A stretch of 64,000 nucleotides of DNA. Source: Verrucomicrobiota bacterium (GTDB lineage Bacteria > Verrucomicrobiota > Verrucomicrobiae > Opitutales > CG1-02-43-26). Position numbers and translations under genes: made by a program. Positions 29,020 through 38,197 of this stretch are shown piece after piece. The first letter of the stretch is position 1; each line of letters opens with the position of its first letter. Where the stretch lies: assembly GCA_013289195.1 (NCBI GenBank), contig JABDAI010000001.1:35040-99039 (forward strand), written 5' to 3'. The notes beneath the pieces are model-generated. The model saw only the letters and a program-made list of their open reading frames with translations, made no database searches and was not told the DNA's origin.

Positions 29020-30567
29020 TTAATTATCAGACGAGAGAAGATAAGGAGACATTAGTGATATAAGTAAAACTAAAAAGAACATAATCAACATTTTGTTTCG
29101 GTGGGTTTCAGTGTCTTGATTTTGAGTGGATTCTATAGAACTGGCACCTTGATATTCAACTATTTGCTTTTCGCTAGACTCAGGAAAGGTTTCTTGGTCT
29201 GTGGGAGAATCGTTAGAATTGGTGATAAATAATTTAGTACATGGATTGCTGAGGCCTGCACAAACACTCAGCTCGTCTTGATAAACAAATTGGTAAACGA
29301 TATTAATATTATTCAGAAAATATAAATTTTCAATGATGTCATTTCCTTCGTAGGGATCAATTAAATTATTAAGGAAGAGGAATTCAAAAAAACTTCGACA
29401 CACATTAACTAAATCAGGTATTACATTATTTTTTTCCCATTGTTTTACACGCTGTTGTATCACTGCAATTGCCATTCGTTGATCTGTTTGAAGTATTTCT
29501 TGGGAATTATCCCTGAAATTTTTCTCTATTAAATAGCAAAGGATACGCAAAGCAACAAATTCGACTTCTTTGTTAAAAAAACTCAAGTTATTTACTATAT
29601 TTTTAGCCAATGCGATTTTTCTTTCTGCATCCAGAAAATTGTTTTTTAATAGTCTTTCAAATAGTCTCAATCTGATGACATCCATCTTCTTGAAATCAGA
29701 CAAGCTCATTATAACATCGTATATTGCCCACATCATCGACTTTACTTGATTTGCTGACTTTTGATCAAGCAATATAAAATGTCTATTTATAAAATGCATC
29801 GTGTCATATAAGACATTATTGAACAATTCTTGAGGGACGCTACATTTACATATAAAACATGAAAGTACTCCATAACTATTTAATTTGATAGTTTCTATTC
29901 TCAAATAATGTTCTAACCATATCAAACTCGGCTCTTCAGGAATCAACCTAGTATCCTCTATACCCGAGCGTTGATATTCCGGGACAATATTCGCCATTAA
30001 TTCTAAAAAGCCGTTTGCACTGGGGATTTTATCATACAAATCATCAAGGAGACCACTATTCTTTAATCGCCTAAAACTTAGTTTCATTTCTCCAATATAG
30101 CATTGTTCTAGCTCATGAGTTAAATTTTGACTTGCAAGGGATTCTCTAAAATCCATGCATTTATTGCTCCCAATCGATTGTATAAATATTTCAAGCTTAC
30201 TTGTGAAGTCCTGTAAATAAAAATTAAAATCATTCGCACTTAATCTTTCAAGATGGTCGTTTGAACATTGTTGAATATACGGAAGAATCTTCAATACGAG
30301 TGCAACGGAGTTGAGTGAATCAAAACAATCACGACCTCGCAAAGTAGTTGAACATTTGAAAGGATTTGACAAACCTAGTACTAGATCACGGGCATTGAGA
30401 TCCGAATAGTTGTAGCCATTTAATGAGTTTATCAGAGAAACAGTAAGTCTTTTCTTTTGACCCGCTTGCCCTTCTATAACATGCTGCGTAAAAGGATTGT
30501 TTAAGTTGGCTTGCGTTAGCATTGCGTTGACGCTTTTATTAGAGATGGTGATCTGTTTAGTATTCAT
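29020..30567 (-). CDS. Hypothetical helical protein with C-terminal membrane anchor
   Basis: This 515-residue protein is not recognised. It has no signal peptide. The body is alpha-helical with scattered Cys, reminiscent of armadillo/HEAT-like folds but with no repeat I can align. A Ser/Thr/Gln-rich linker (about residues 440-485) precedes one hydrophobic segment (MLIMFFLVLLISLMSPYLL) within the last 26 residues. This tail-anchored topology is rare in ordinary bacterial proteins and frequent in effectors that insert into host membranes. It lies between mobile-element remnants, in keeping with an accessory gene. Confidence 0.6.
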   Translation of the reverse strand: MNTKQITISNKSVNAMLTQANLNNPFTQHVIEGQAGQKKRLTVSLINSLNGYNYSDLNARDLVLGLSNPFKCSTTLRGRDCFDSLNSVALVLKILPYIQQCSNDHLERLSANDFNFYLQDFTSKLEIFIQSIGSNKCMDFRESLASQNLTHELEQCYIGEMKLSFRRLKNSGLLDDLYDKIPSANGFLELMANIVPEYQRSGIEDTRLIPEEPSLIWLEHYLRIETIKLNSYGVLSCFICKCSVPQELFNNVLYDTMHFINRHFILLDQKSANQVKSMMWAIYDVIMSLSDFKKMDVIRLRLFERLLKNNFLDAERKIALAKNIVNNLSFFNKEVEFVALRILCYLIEKNFRDNSQEILQTDQRMAIAVIQQRVKQWEKNNVIPDLVNVCRSFFEFLFLNNLIDPYEGNDIIENLYFLNNINIVYQFVYQDELSVCAGLSNPCTKLFITNSNDSPTDQETFPESSEKQIVEYQGASSIESTQNQDTETHRNKMLIMFFLVLLISLMSPYLLSSDN

Positions 30568-30734
30568 ATTAAGTAGTTAATTTTTGTATTTATATTTTAA
30601 ATAGGTTTATTAGAGAATAGATAATCATTAATGTCAATAGCATTTTAAGAAATTATTTAAAATCAAAAAATGCAATTAAAAAAATAGCTTTTTAACCTGA
30701 GTTTCGTCATCAAAATGGCTTGAATATTAATGAA

Positions 30735-30768
30735 AAAGCACTCTTAATGAGTGCCTTTGCTTTTTTGT
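30735..30768 (+). terminator. Hairpin with T-run at the IS left end
   Basis: GCACTC, a 5-base loop TTAAT and GAGTGC form a 6-bp stem followed by CTTTGCTTTTTT. It sits between the left inverted repeat and the transposase frame. It could block read-through transcription from outside, a known way of keeping IS activity low. Confidence 0.5.
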
Positions 30769-31515
30769 AATATCGTAAAACTATTTTGTGAAGTCGATGA
30801 CTTCGTTAAACAACATCATGTCCAATGGAATCCTATTTTGCTTGCGTTTTATAATAAAGAGTTTCCAGATCTTGTTTGCTATTCATGGTTTGTTCGTTTA
30901 ATTCCCAGGTGTCTTTTGCTTTTGTGTGCCTATGCCCGTAATTTAAGAGGTGAAGTTTCGGGTATCAATTTTATTGATAGTACCACTATTCAAGTTTGCA
31001 AGCCTAAGAGAATGAATCGCAATAAAGTTTTTAGAGGAATTGCTAAAAAAGGTAAATCCACTATTGGGTGGTTTTTTGGTTTCAAATTGCACTTGATTGT
31101 TAACGATTCTGGAGAAATACTTTCCATTACTATTACTTCAGGCAATGTTGATGACAGAACACCTGTTCCTTATTTAGCTAAAGAATTATGGGGTAAACTT
31201 TTTGGGGATAAAGGATACATCTCAAAAACACTCGGTGATTATCTCTTAAAACAAGGTACAACATTATTTACAGGGATGAGAAAAGGCATGAAAAAGCAGC
31301 TTATTCACTTGCAAGATAAAATCTTGTTAAGAAAGCGTTGTATCATCGAAACGATTAATGACCAATTAAAAAATATGTCTCAAATCGAGCATTCACGTCA
31401 TAGAAGTGTGAATAATTTTATGACCAATATGCTTAGCGGTATTATTGCCTATATGAAACAACCTAAAAAACCCTCTATTAAACATCAACTTCCCGCTCTA
31501 GCTCTAACTAATTAG
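30751..31515 (+). pseudogene. IS982-family transposase, probably inactive through an in-frame deletion
   Basis: The 254-residue frame carries the DDE core: NFIDSTTIQVCKPKR, GWFFGFKLHLIVNDSGE, ITSGNVDDRTPV, LFGDKGYIS, KILLRKRCIIETINDQLKN and IEHSRHRSVNNF. Full members have about 290-300 residues. Here the N-terminal segment VDDFVKQHHVQWNP jumps straight to FYNKEFPDLVCYSWFV, so roughly 45 residues of the helical N-terminal region look deleted without loss of frame. The start is a GTG at 30751 inside a hairpin, which is weak. The catalytic residues remain, but DNA binding is probably lost. Confidence 0.75.
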
Positions 31516-31529
31516 ACGAAACTCAGGTT

Positions 31530-31857
31530 ATTAAATTTTTAATTCCCAAAAAATTGACAATTTTGTAATTATAGTTTTATGTGAGTTGTGTTTTTAAATA
31601 AATCAGATCTTTTAAGTTTTAACTATAGTATATCAAACGGCTAACATTGCATTGGTCGTTTGATGTTTATATTTATAAAGCAGTAAAATTATCAAGTGCG
31701 GAAAACCTATAGACAAGATACTACGCTTGAGGATAATTTGCAAACTTGGGGAAATACGAATAACAAAACATGAAGTATGGGTTTTAAATTAAATGGAAGT
31801 AAAAAATAATATGTTCTAAATTTTGAAAAATAGGAGATATTATGATAGGTTTTGTTT
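31530..31857. other. A/T-rich region with a short inverted repeat and a possible leader peptide
   Basis: This non-coding stretch follows the IS. ATCAAACG at about 31637-31644 and CGTTTGAT at about 31658-31665 form an 8-bp inverted repeat without a T-run. TAGGAG at 31831-31836 is a good Shine-Dalgarno, but it serves ATG 31842, which opens a 12-residue peptide (MIGFVYEEFKSY) ending at 31880 and overlapping the start of the reductase gene at 31858. Confidence 0.4.
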
Positions 31858-32853
31858 ATGAAGAATTTAAATCCTATTAAAATTACTTACCATCAATTTG
31901 GTTCACCAATTGATGTGCTTCAACTGGAAACACTAGAATTAGTTAAACCTGGGCCAAGAGAGGTGGCAGTAAGGTTGCTAGCTAGTCCTATTAATCCGGT
32001 TGACGATATTATTATTTCAGGCGGATATCCTCCGATGAATCAATTGCCAGGAATTCCAGGAGTTGAAGGGGTGGGGGAAATCTATGCAGTTGGAGAAATG
32101 ATTGATAAAGCGCTATTAAATAAGCATGTTAATATGCCCCCAGGTGGGGCTTGGCAAGAGAGTGTGATTGTTAATCCTGATGAACTCACCTATATACCCA
32201 ATGATATACCTGTTGAAATGGCAGCAATGGCTTTTATTAATCCGCCGACTGCATGGTTTCTTTTGCATGATTTTGTTACGCTTGCGCCAGGGGATTGGAT
32301 TATTCAAAATGCTGCAAATTCTTCAGTGGGTATGTGTATTATTCAAATGGCAAAACACTTTGGGTTTAAAACAATTAATGTAGTTCGAGATGTTGCTTTA
32401 TGGGAAAAACCTTTGAAAGAAATGGGTGCAAATGAGGTTGTTCAACAAGATTCAGAATGGTTTAAAGATGAAAAATACTGTAATAAGGCAAAATTGGCCT
32501 TGAATGCAGTTAGTGGCCATACGATCCTTGATTTGGTAGCAGCACTCGCCCCTGGAGGTATTCATGTTTCTTATGGAAGTCTTGTTACGGAGCCTATTAT
32601 TTTTCCTGTTGGGCCATTAATGTCTAATAATATTGCGCTAAAAGGATTTTCTTTATTTTCAAAACTGAAAATGAATATATTTAAAGAGGTGCTTAATTCT
32701 ATATTTGATTTTATGAGAAAGGGCATTATAGTGATTCCAGTAGAGAAGAAATATGCATTGTCTGACGTTAAAGAAGCTATCAAACATGAAGAAGAATTTC
32801 ATCGAAAAGGCAAAGTACTATTAATTTCAAACTGGAATCCTCCGACTGACTAG
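31858..32853 (+). CDS. Zinc-independent medium-chain reductase, MECR/enoyl-thioester reductase-like
   Basis: This 331-residue protein belongs to the NADPH-dependent MDR family. It has SPINPVDDIIISGGYP, GVEGVGEIYAVG, an INPPTAW segment, the nucleotide-binding NAANSSVGMCIIQMAKHFG and INVVRD. The NPxTA and QNA.NS.VG pieces match mitochondrial-type trans-2-enoyl-CoA reductases (MECR/Etr1), which end the fatty acid elongation cycle, rather than zinc alcohol dehydrogenases, and no zinc-binding Cys cluster is seen. A quinone reductase is the alternative. I take ATG 31858 rather than the in-frame TTG 31852. Its best Shine-Dalgarno belongs to an overlapping short leader frame. Confidence 0.8.
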   Translation: MKNLNPIKITYHQFGSPIDVLQLETLELVKPGPREVAVRLLASPINPVDDIIISGGYPPMNQLPGIPGVEGVGEIYAVGEMIDKALLNKHVNMPPGGAWQESVIVNPDELTYIPNDIPVEMAAMAFINPPTAWFLLHDFVTLAPGDWIIQNAANSSVGMCIIQMAKHFGFKTINVVRDVALWEKPLKEMGANEVVQQDSEWFKDEKYCNKAKLALNAVSGHTILDLVAALAPGGIHVSYGSLVTEPIIFPVGPLMSNNIALKGFSLFSKLKMNIFKEVLNSIFDFMRKGIIVIPVEKKYALSDVKEAIKHEEEFHRKGKVLLISNWNPPTD

Positions 32854-32924
32854 GTATTACTTCGCAAATTAAATCTTTTAAAGTATCGGAAAATTCAGGC
32901 AACAAGCTTGAATTTCGGATTTGC

Positions 32925-35354
32925 TTGCCCCCAAATCTTGAAGCTTCTGCGCCCCGCGATGCTATTGCTGTAAAAATAGAAGCAGTAGTGAATGGCCATA
33001 TTCTTCCTCCAGAGAAAATCGATCGTACTTTGGTGTATACTTTAGCTAATCCCTTTGGGCAAATAGTCTGTTTGTTGGAAGAATGGTGTCAGGGTCCTCC
33101 AATATTTGGTATGTTACGTTTAGACCGAAGTAGGCTCCGACGGCTTCTTGATCTTTGTGTAGGCTTACCCAATGTCTTTCGTTTGGATAAAGGTCCTTTG
33201 CCGCTTCCTTGGGTCAATAATAGAATTCCAGGGGTCTATGAATTTTTGGAAGAAACTCCAGTTTTTCCAGCTCCAAGTACTTTGCCAACGAAAGGCGTTA
33301 CTACAAAGATTACAGCTAAGTCTACAAAAAGTATTTCGGATGCTGTAACGGCTTTAAATGTGGATGGGTCGACGCAGTATCTTTCGATAGCATTGCCTTC
33401 AAGAAATAGTGATATGTATGAAAGGGCATTGGATTTATTAAAAGACAATAAGTTTCAACTGGAACCTGCGAATCGAAGGTGGTGGTTACGGGATAGGCAC
33501 AAGGTGCTGAATTTTTTGGCCAAATATTGGGATTGTTTGAAAACGGAATTTAAGGCAGTTTTTACAAAGAATTTCCAGGAGAGAGTAGGTCAACTTAAAG
33601 TAGCGTCAATAGAATGTACGACGTCTGAAGATTTAAGTCTTAGTTTAACTTTAAGAACCCCTGGATTTGATGAAAATACGGTTCGTGAAAATCTTGCGCG
33701 TAGCCAATATTATGCGGAGTCGCAAAATGGATCGATTACTCTTATCCCTCCTTATCTTATTGAAAAAATGGTGGAAGCACAGCGGGAGTTAACTGGCGAG
33801 GTCAATCGTCCTCTTGCTTCTAAATTTTCTTTAAAATTGAATGCAGCACAATTGCCTTATAGTGAAGATTTGATAAATGACCTTATTGGCGAGAATTTAC
33901 AAACACCTGAAACTTGGAAAATGCGCAGTAAAGCGCTTAAAGAAGTAGCGCATCTTAAAATGCCAGATCTACCGTTGGCGCTTTATGAAACGCTGCGGGG
34001 ATATCAGCGTATAGGCGTCGCTTGGCTTTATCATTTATATAATAACGAACTGGGGGGGATTTTAGCTGATGAAATGGGGTTAGGGAAAACTATACAGGCA
34101 CTAGCGTTCATCTATGCGATTTCCCAATTGAAGGGAACTCCTTCGCTTGTGGTTTGTCCTGCGGGATTGGTTGAAAATTGGCGCCGTGAAGTAAAGCAAT
34201 TTATTCCTTCTTGTAAAGTGTTTTGTCATCATGGACAAAATAGATTGCAGACCTTTGATGTTTTTGATTCCTATGATTTAATTATTACGTCGTACGGAAC
34301 TTTAATTCGTGATGCGGAATTATTTCATAATATCGATTTTAATGCAGTAATAGCTGATGAGGCCCAGCATATAAAGAATCGTTATACGCAAAATGCCCGT
34401 GCACTTCGTAAATTATGTGCACAAGGACGGATCTTGCTTACAGGTACACCGATTGAAAATAGTCTCGATGATCTGCGTTCACTTTTTGAATTTCTTATGC
34501 CAGGTTATTTGGTATCTTTGCCATCAACATTAAAACGAGAAGAACGCAAGTGGCATGATGATAGGGTGCGTGCACAAGTTGCCCCGTATATTTTAAGACG
34601 TTCAAAGGCTTTGGTCGCTCCAGAGTTGCCGGAAAAAATTCGAAAAACGCTCTTTTGTGAAATGGATAGTATTCAGACTGCGATGTATAAGGAATATAAA
34701 GAGAAGACGCAACGCGCAATCTTTGAATTAGAGATGTCTGGAGCTAGCGATAGTAAAGTTCGATTTATGGCTATTACGCAGTTATTGCGATTAAGACAAA
34801 TTTGCGCTGATCCTCGTATTATTGATGAGAAAATATCTGGAGAAAATTCGGCAAAATTGCGTGCTCTTAAAGAACTCATTGAAGAAAGTATTGATGGTGG
34901 TCATAGGATGCTTATTTTTTCACAATTTGTATCTGTTCTTCAATTATTAAAAAGTGAATTAGAATCTCAAAATATTTCTTATTGTTATTTGGATGGATCT
35001 ACAAAAAATCGTTTAGAAGTCTGTGATCGCTTTAATAATGATTCTACAATTCCAATTTTTTTAATTTCATTAAAGGCTGGAGGAGTGGGACTTAATTTAA
35101 CAGGTGCAGATATTGTAGTTCATTTTGACCCTTGGTGGAATCCGGCTGTAGAAGAGCAAGCAACAGACCGGACGCATCGGATTGGGCAAAAGAAAATTGT
35201 TACAAGTATCAAACTGATAGTGAGTGATACTATTGAGGAAAAAGTATTGGATTTACAAAAAATGAAGGCACATTTGCTGGAAGATTTATTTGAGTCCAGT
35301 GAAGCAGTAAATGTAAAAATAGGATTAGAGGATATTAAAGCATTAATTACTTGA
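32925..35354 (+). CDS. SNF2-family helicase / DNA translocase
   Basis: The 809 residues hold an N-terminal bacterial SNF2-associated region (to about 355) and a complete SF2 translocase core: motif I LADEMGLGKT (K about 389), VVCPAGLVENW (Ia), II DEAQHIKN, III LLTGTPIENS, IV LIFSQFV, V SLKAGGVGLNLT and VI ATDRTHRIGQ. Chlamydiae and other PVC bacteria carry similar proteins. The annotated start is TTG 32925. The frame is open further upstream to 32850 with protein-like codons (QIKSFKVSENSGNKLEFRI) but offers no ATG, GTG or TTG, only ATT. The true start is therefore uncertain. It follows the reductase gene by under 75 bases. Confidence 0.9.
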   Translation: MPPNLEASAPRDAIAVKIEAVVNGHILPPEKIDRTLVYTLANPFGQIVCLLEEWCQGPPIFGMLRLDRSRLRRLLDLCVGLPNVFRLDKGPLPLPWVNNRIPGVYEFLEETPVFPAPSTLPTKGVTTKITAKSTKSISDAVTALNVDGSTQYLSIALPSRNSDMYERALDLLKDNKFQLEPANRRWWLRDRHKVLNFLAKYWDCLKTEFKAVFTKNFQERVGQLKVASIECTTSEDLSLSLTLRTPGFDENTVRENLARSQYYAESQNGSITLIPPYLIEKMVEAQRELTGEVNRPLASKFSLKLNAAQLPYSEDLINDLIGENLQTPETWKMRSKALKEVAHLKMPDLPLALYETLRGYQRIGVAWLYHLYNNELGGILADEMGLGKTIQALAFIYAISQLKGTPSLVVCPAGLVENWRREVKQFIPSCKVFCHHGQNRLQTFDVFDSYDLIITSYGTLIRDAELFHNIDFNAVIADEAQHIKNRYTQNARALRKLCAQGRILLTGTPIENSLDDLRSLFEFLMPGYLVSLPSTLKREERKWHDDRVRAQVAPYILRRSKALVAPELPEKIRKTLFCEMDSIQTAMYKEYKEKTQRAIFELEMSGASDSKVRFMAITQLLRLRQICADPRIIDEKISGENSAKLRALKELIEESIDGGHRMLIFSQFVSVLQLLKSELESQNISYCYLDGSTKNRLEVCDRFNNDSTIPIFLISLKAGGVGLNLTGADIVVHFDPWWNPAVEEQATDRTHRIGQKKIVTSIKLIVSDTIEEKVLDLQKMKAHLLEDLFESSEAVNVKIGLEDIKALIT

Positions 35355-35380
35355 AGAAGTCAGTAGGATTTATTGGAAAT

Positions 35381-35734
35381 TTATAGGCTTAATGTTATTC
35401 TAACCATAGTGCCATATAATATTACACCCTTTAATGTGATTTGTGCTTTCGAAGATTCATCCATGATTTGTACTGAACCTTTTTGTAGCAATTCATTGAG
35501 TGGTATAGTACAGATTACCACATTTCCCTCATTGGGAAATATGCCATTTTCTCCTTTAGCTTTTACTACTTTTATAGGTGTATTCACTGGTACGTATTCT
35601 TGAAATGTATTGGAGCTTTTAGTGTCTATAGCCCTAATTTCTCCGCCAGGGATATTTATAGAAAAACCATAGGGTGCTATCTCAGTCCATTTTCGAAAGT
35701 ATTCTACAGTGTAATATAGTTGTTTAATCTCCAT
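35381..35734 (-). CDS. Hypothetical small protein
   Basis: This 117-residue frame has no recognised family. It is predicted mostly beta (alternating Val/Ile/Thr with PGGEIRAIDTK and VVICTIPLNELL), with no signal peptide or membrane segment. It is convergent with the SNF2 helicase, 26 bases away. An overlapping + frame exists on the other strand but has poorer composition, so I favour this one. Confidence 0.45.
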   Translation of the reverse strand: MEIKQLYYTVEYFRKWTEIAPYGFSINIPGGEIRAIDTKSSNTFQEYVPVNTPIKVVKAKGENGIFPNEGNVVICTIPLNELLQKGSVQIMDESSKAQITLKGVILYGTMVRITLSL

Positions 35735-35891
35735 TTTTTATCGGATTTTTTATTTCTTTATAATGAATTATTATGTTTAAGTAAATATATTTAAATATAT
35801 GCTATATTATTAAAATTTTCAAACAAAGTTGCAATTTTATGAAGTGATCTGAGTTTTGGTGTTATTTACATGAAAAAAAATAAAAATTCAG

Positions 35892-35919
35892 TTGACGTTA
35901 TCGGTACGTTGAGTATCGT
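35892..35919 (+). promoter_or_regulatory. Possible sigma-70-type promoter for tRNA-Phe
   Basis: TTGACG (35892-35897), a 16-base spacer and TATCGT (35914-35919) lie 13 bases before the tRNA-Phe 5' end. The -35 is good and the -10 weak. TATATT at 35925-35930 is too close to serve as a -10 with this -35. Confidence 0.35.
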
Positions 35920-35931
35920 CATTCTATATTC

Positions 35932-36004
<73 letters not shown>

Positions 36005-36025
36005 CTTTTCTTTTTGTAGTTGGGT

Positions 36026-36060
36026 AAAAAAAAAGGCAGCCATTAAGACTGCTTTTTTTT
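36026..36060 (+). terminator. Rho-independent terminator after tRNA-Phe
   Basis: An A-run, GGCAG, loop CCATTAAGA, CTGC and eight T form a short stem extended by A/T pairs. The run of T follows directly in the + direction, about 20 bases after the tRNA. Confidence 0.65.
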
Positions 36061-36085
36061 CTGGAAAATATAGAACATAAATGAA

Positions 36086-36171
36086 TGGTGCCCAAGGGGG
36101 GACTTGAACCCCCACGACCTTACGATCAATGGATTTTAAGTCCACAGCGTCTACCATTCCGCCACCTGGGC
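36086..36171 (-). tRNA. tRNA-Leu (anticodon UAA)
   Basis: The minus strand folds as a class II tRNA: acceptor GCCCAGG with CTTGGGC (one G-T pair), GTGGCGGAATGGTAGACGC D-region, anticodon loop ACTTAAAATC with TAA, a long variable arm, T-loop GGTTCAAGTCC, discriminator A and encoded CCA. It faces the tRNA-Phe gene and could share the terminator region between them. Confidence 0.95.
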
Positions 36172-36382
36172 ACAATTAAGGATAGGTAGAATATGAAAAT
36201 ACAAATTGCTTTTGGCAAGAAAAAAGTAATTTAAAATTTTAGAAATTTAGTCCGTTGATCTTATCGCAAAATACCAAAAGAAAAGTACGAGAATTAAATT
36301 TTGATAAAAAATATTTGATTTTTATACTATGATCTTTTAATGTCTTTTTATTGCCGTTTTTACGCATCAATATAATTTTTTT

Positions 36383-38098
36383 ATGAAAAAATGCTATAAT
36401 TTTAAGAGGGGCCTTTTTATTTTGATCAGTACTTTTGCTTACATAGTATATGCTCTGAACTTACATGCAACTTTTCCAGCAGTCTTTGAGTTGAGTGATC
36501 TTAATGGTACCAATGGTTTTATGATCAATGGTATTTACCAAAAGGATTTTGCTGGCTTTATTGTAAATGGAGCTGGAGATGTGAATGGAGATGGTATAGA
36601 TGATATGTTGATCACAGCTCCAGGATCTAATGCCTTTAAAGGACAAGGTTATTTACTATTTGGTAGCAATAAAGCTTGGTCTACAACTATTTACCTGGCT
36701 AATTTGAATGGTACTAATGGTTGTATTATTAATGGTATTAATGGCGTAGGTTGTATTACTGGAACAGGGGACATTAACGGAGACAATGTGGATGATATCC
36801 TTATTGGTGCTGACAAAGCCTATATTCTATTTGGCAGCAAACAAGAATGGCCTAGAAGAATTGATCTTGCAAATTTCAATAATAGTCTTGGTTTTATTAT
36901 TAATCTTCCTTCTAACCCTAATTATGAAATTGGAACTAACTATGAAATTGGATTATGCAAACGAGCAGGAGATATTAATGGAGATAATATAGATGATATT
37001 TTGATTGGCGCTCCACGTGCCAATGACGATGTGGGGCAAAGTTTTGTAATTTTTGGTAGTAAACAGCAATGGCCTTTAATGTTTAATGTTAGTAATCTGA
37101 ATGGTACTGATGGTTTTACTATCAATGCTGTTGAGTCTGTCGGTGGTAGTGGGGAATTTACAAGCGGGGCGGGTGATGTTAACGGAGATAGTATAGATGA
37201 TATTTTAATAGGGACTGATCTTGCAAATCAAGTTTATGTTGTATTTGGCAGTAAGCAGCAATGGCCTGCAACAGTCAACATTGCCAACCTTAATGGCACT
37301 AATGGCTTTACAATCAATGGGTTTGGTTCGAATAGTACGGAGGGGCTTCGTGTTAGTAATGTAGGAGATGTGAATGGAGATAAGATAGATGATATCTTGA
37401 TCGGAGCTCCTGAAGCTAATAACAATGTAGGTCAAAGTAATATAGTGTTTGGCCGTAAAGAGAATTGGCCTGCAATGATCAAGCTCTCTGATCTCGATGG
37501 CACTAATGGTTTTTCTATTAATGGTAAAAATGGCCAAACGAATGCTGGTTATACAGTAAGTGGAACGGGAGATATTAATAAAGATGGTATCAATGATATC
37601 TTGATTGGTAGTAGGATGATGACAATTTCAGAACGAGGTCAAAGCTATGTAATCTTTGGTAGTAAAGAACAATGGCCAGCGGCAGTTTATGTTGAAAGTC
37701 TCAATGGTCAAAATGGATTTATTATAAATAATGCAGGTTATAGCTCTGGTGCTATTTCTGTAGGAGGACCTGGAGATGTTAATGCAGATGGTATCAACGA
37801 TCTTATGATTGGCGTTTCACAGATGAATAGCGAGACAGGTCAAAGCTATGTGCTATTTGGGTGTTGTAAGGAAACACCTCCTGTACCTTCCAATACTCCT
37901 TTTATTTTGGGATTGGGATTTGGTATAGGTGGTGGAGTATTGCTATTAGCAGGTGTCGGTTATGGTATTTATTATGGGTATCAGGTTTTTGCTTACATTC
38001 TATTTGTGCGTTTTTGTTGTGAATGTGTTACCGATACAATTTATCACGCTATTCCCGAAACAATTAATCGCGAAATTAATTACCACACTATACGATAA
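36383..38098 (+). CDS. FG-GAP (integrin-alpha-like) beta-propeller surface protein
   Basis: This 571-residue protein has a signal peptide (basic start, hydrophobic residues 10-25) and seven repeats of about 60 residues. Each contains a calcium-binding loop of the type GDVNGDGIDDILIG (for example GAGDVNGDGIDDMLI, GTGDINGDNVDDILI, GPGDVNADGINDLMI) and a YxxFGSKxxWP strand. Seven such blades make an integrin-alpha-type propeller. After a Pro-rich hinge a Gly-rich membrane segment (GLGFGIGGGVLLLAGVGYG, about residues 513-531) anchors it, followed by a Cys-containing tail. It is probably displayed outside the membrane, and an adhesion role is plausible from the family. Confidence 0.85.
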   Translation: MKKCYNFKRGLFILISTFAYIVYALNLHATFPAVFELSDLNGTNGFMINGIYQKDFAGFIVNGAGDVNGDGIDDMLITAPGSNAFKGQGYLLFGSNKAWSTTIYLANLNGTNGCIINGINGVGCITGTGDINGDNVDDILIGADKAYILFGSKQEWPRRIDLANFNNSLGFIINLPSNPNYEIGTNYEIGLCKRAGDINGDNIDDILIGAPRANDDVGQSFVIFGSKQQWPLMFNVSNLNGTDGFTINAVESVGGSGEFTSGAGDVNGDSIDDILIGTDLANQVYVVFGSKQQWPATVNIANLNGTNGFTINGFGSNSTEGLRVSNVGDVNGDKIDDILIGAPEANNNVGQSNIVFGRKENWPAMIKLSDLDGTNGFSINGKNGQTNAGYTVSGTGDINKDGINDILIGSRMMTISERGQSYVIFGSKEQWPAAVYVESLNGQNGFIINNAGYSSGAISVGGPGDVNADGINDLMIGVSQMNSETGQSYVLFGCCKETPPVPSNTPFILGLGFGIGGGVLLLAGVGYGIYYGYQVFAYILFVRFCCECVTDTIYHAIPETINREINYHTIR

Positions 38099-38197
38099 GC
38101 TTAGTCTTGGCAGTCTAGGTGTCGAGGTTTTATCAGTTTTACCAAATAGATTATACTTGAGTGTAATGATAGGTTTGATTAGTTTTAAAAAATCATT

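Larger units (their letters stand above)
30694..31529. mobile_element. IS982-family insertion sequence with internally shortened transposase
   Basis: Terminal inverted repeats AACCTGAGTTTCGTC (30694-30708) and GACGAAACTCAGGTT (31515-31529) match perfectly over 15 bases and bracket 836 bases. The family usually spans about 1 kb, and the shortage corresponds to a deletion near the 5' end of the transposase gene. A second solo end is at 28734-28753. No obvious target duplication is seen. Confidence 0.82.

Noticed and set aside
35373..35603. 76-codon + frame
   Set aside because: Overlaps the better 117-codon - frame and has a hydrophobic, irregular make-up.
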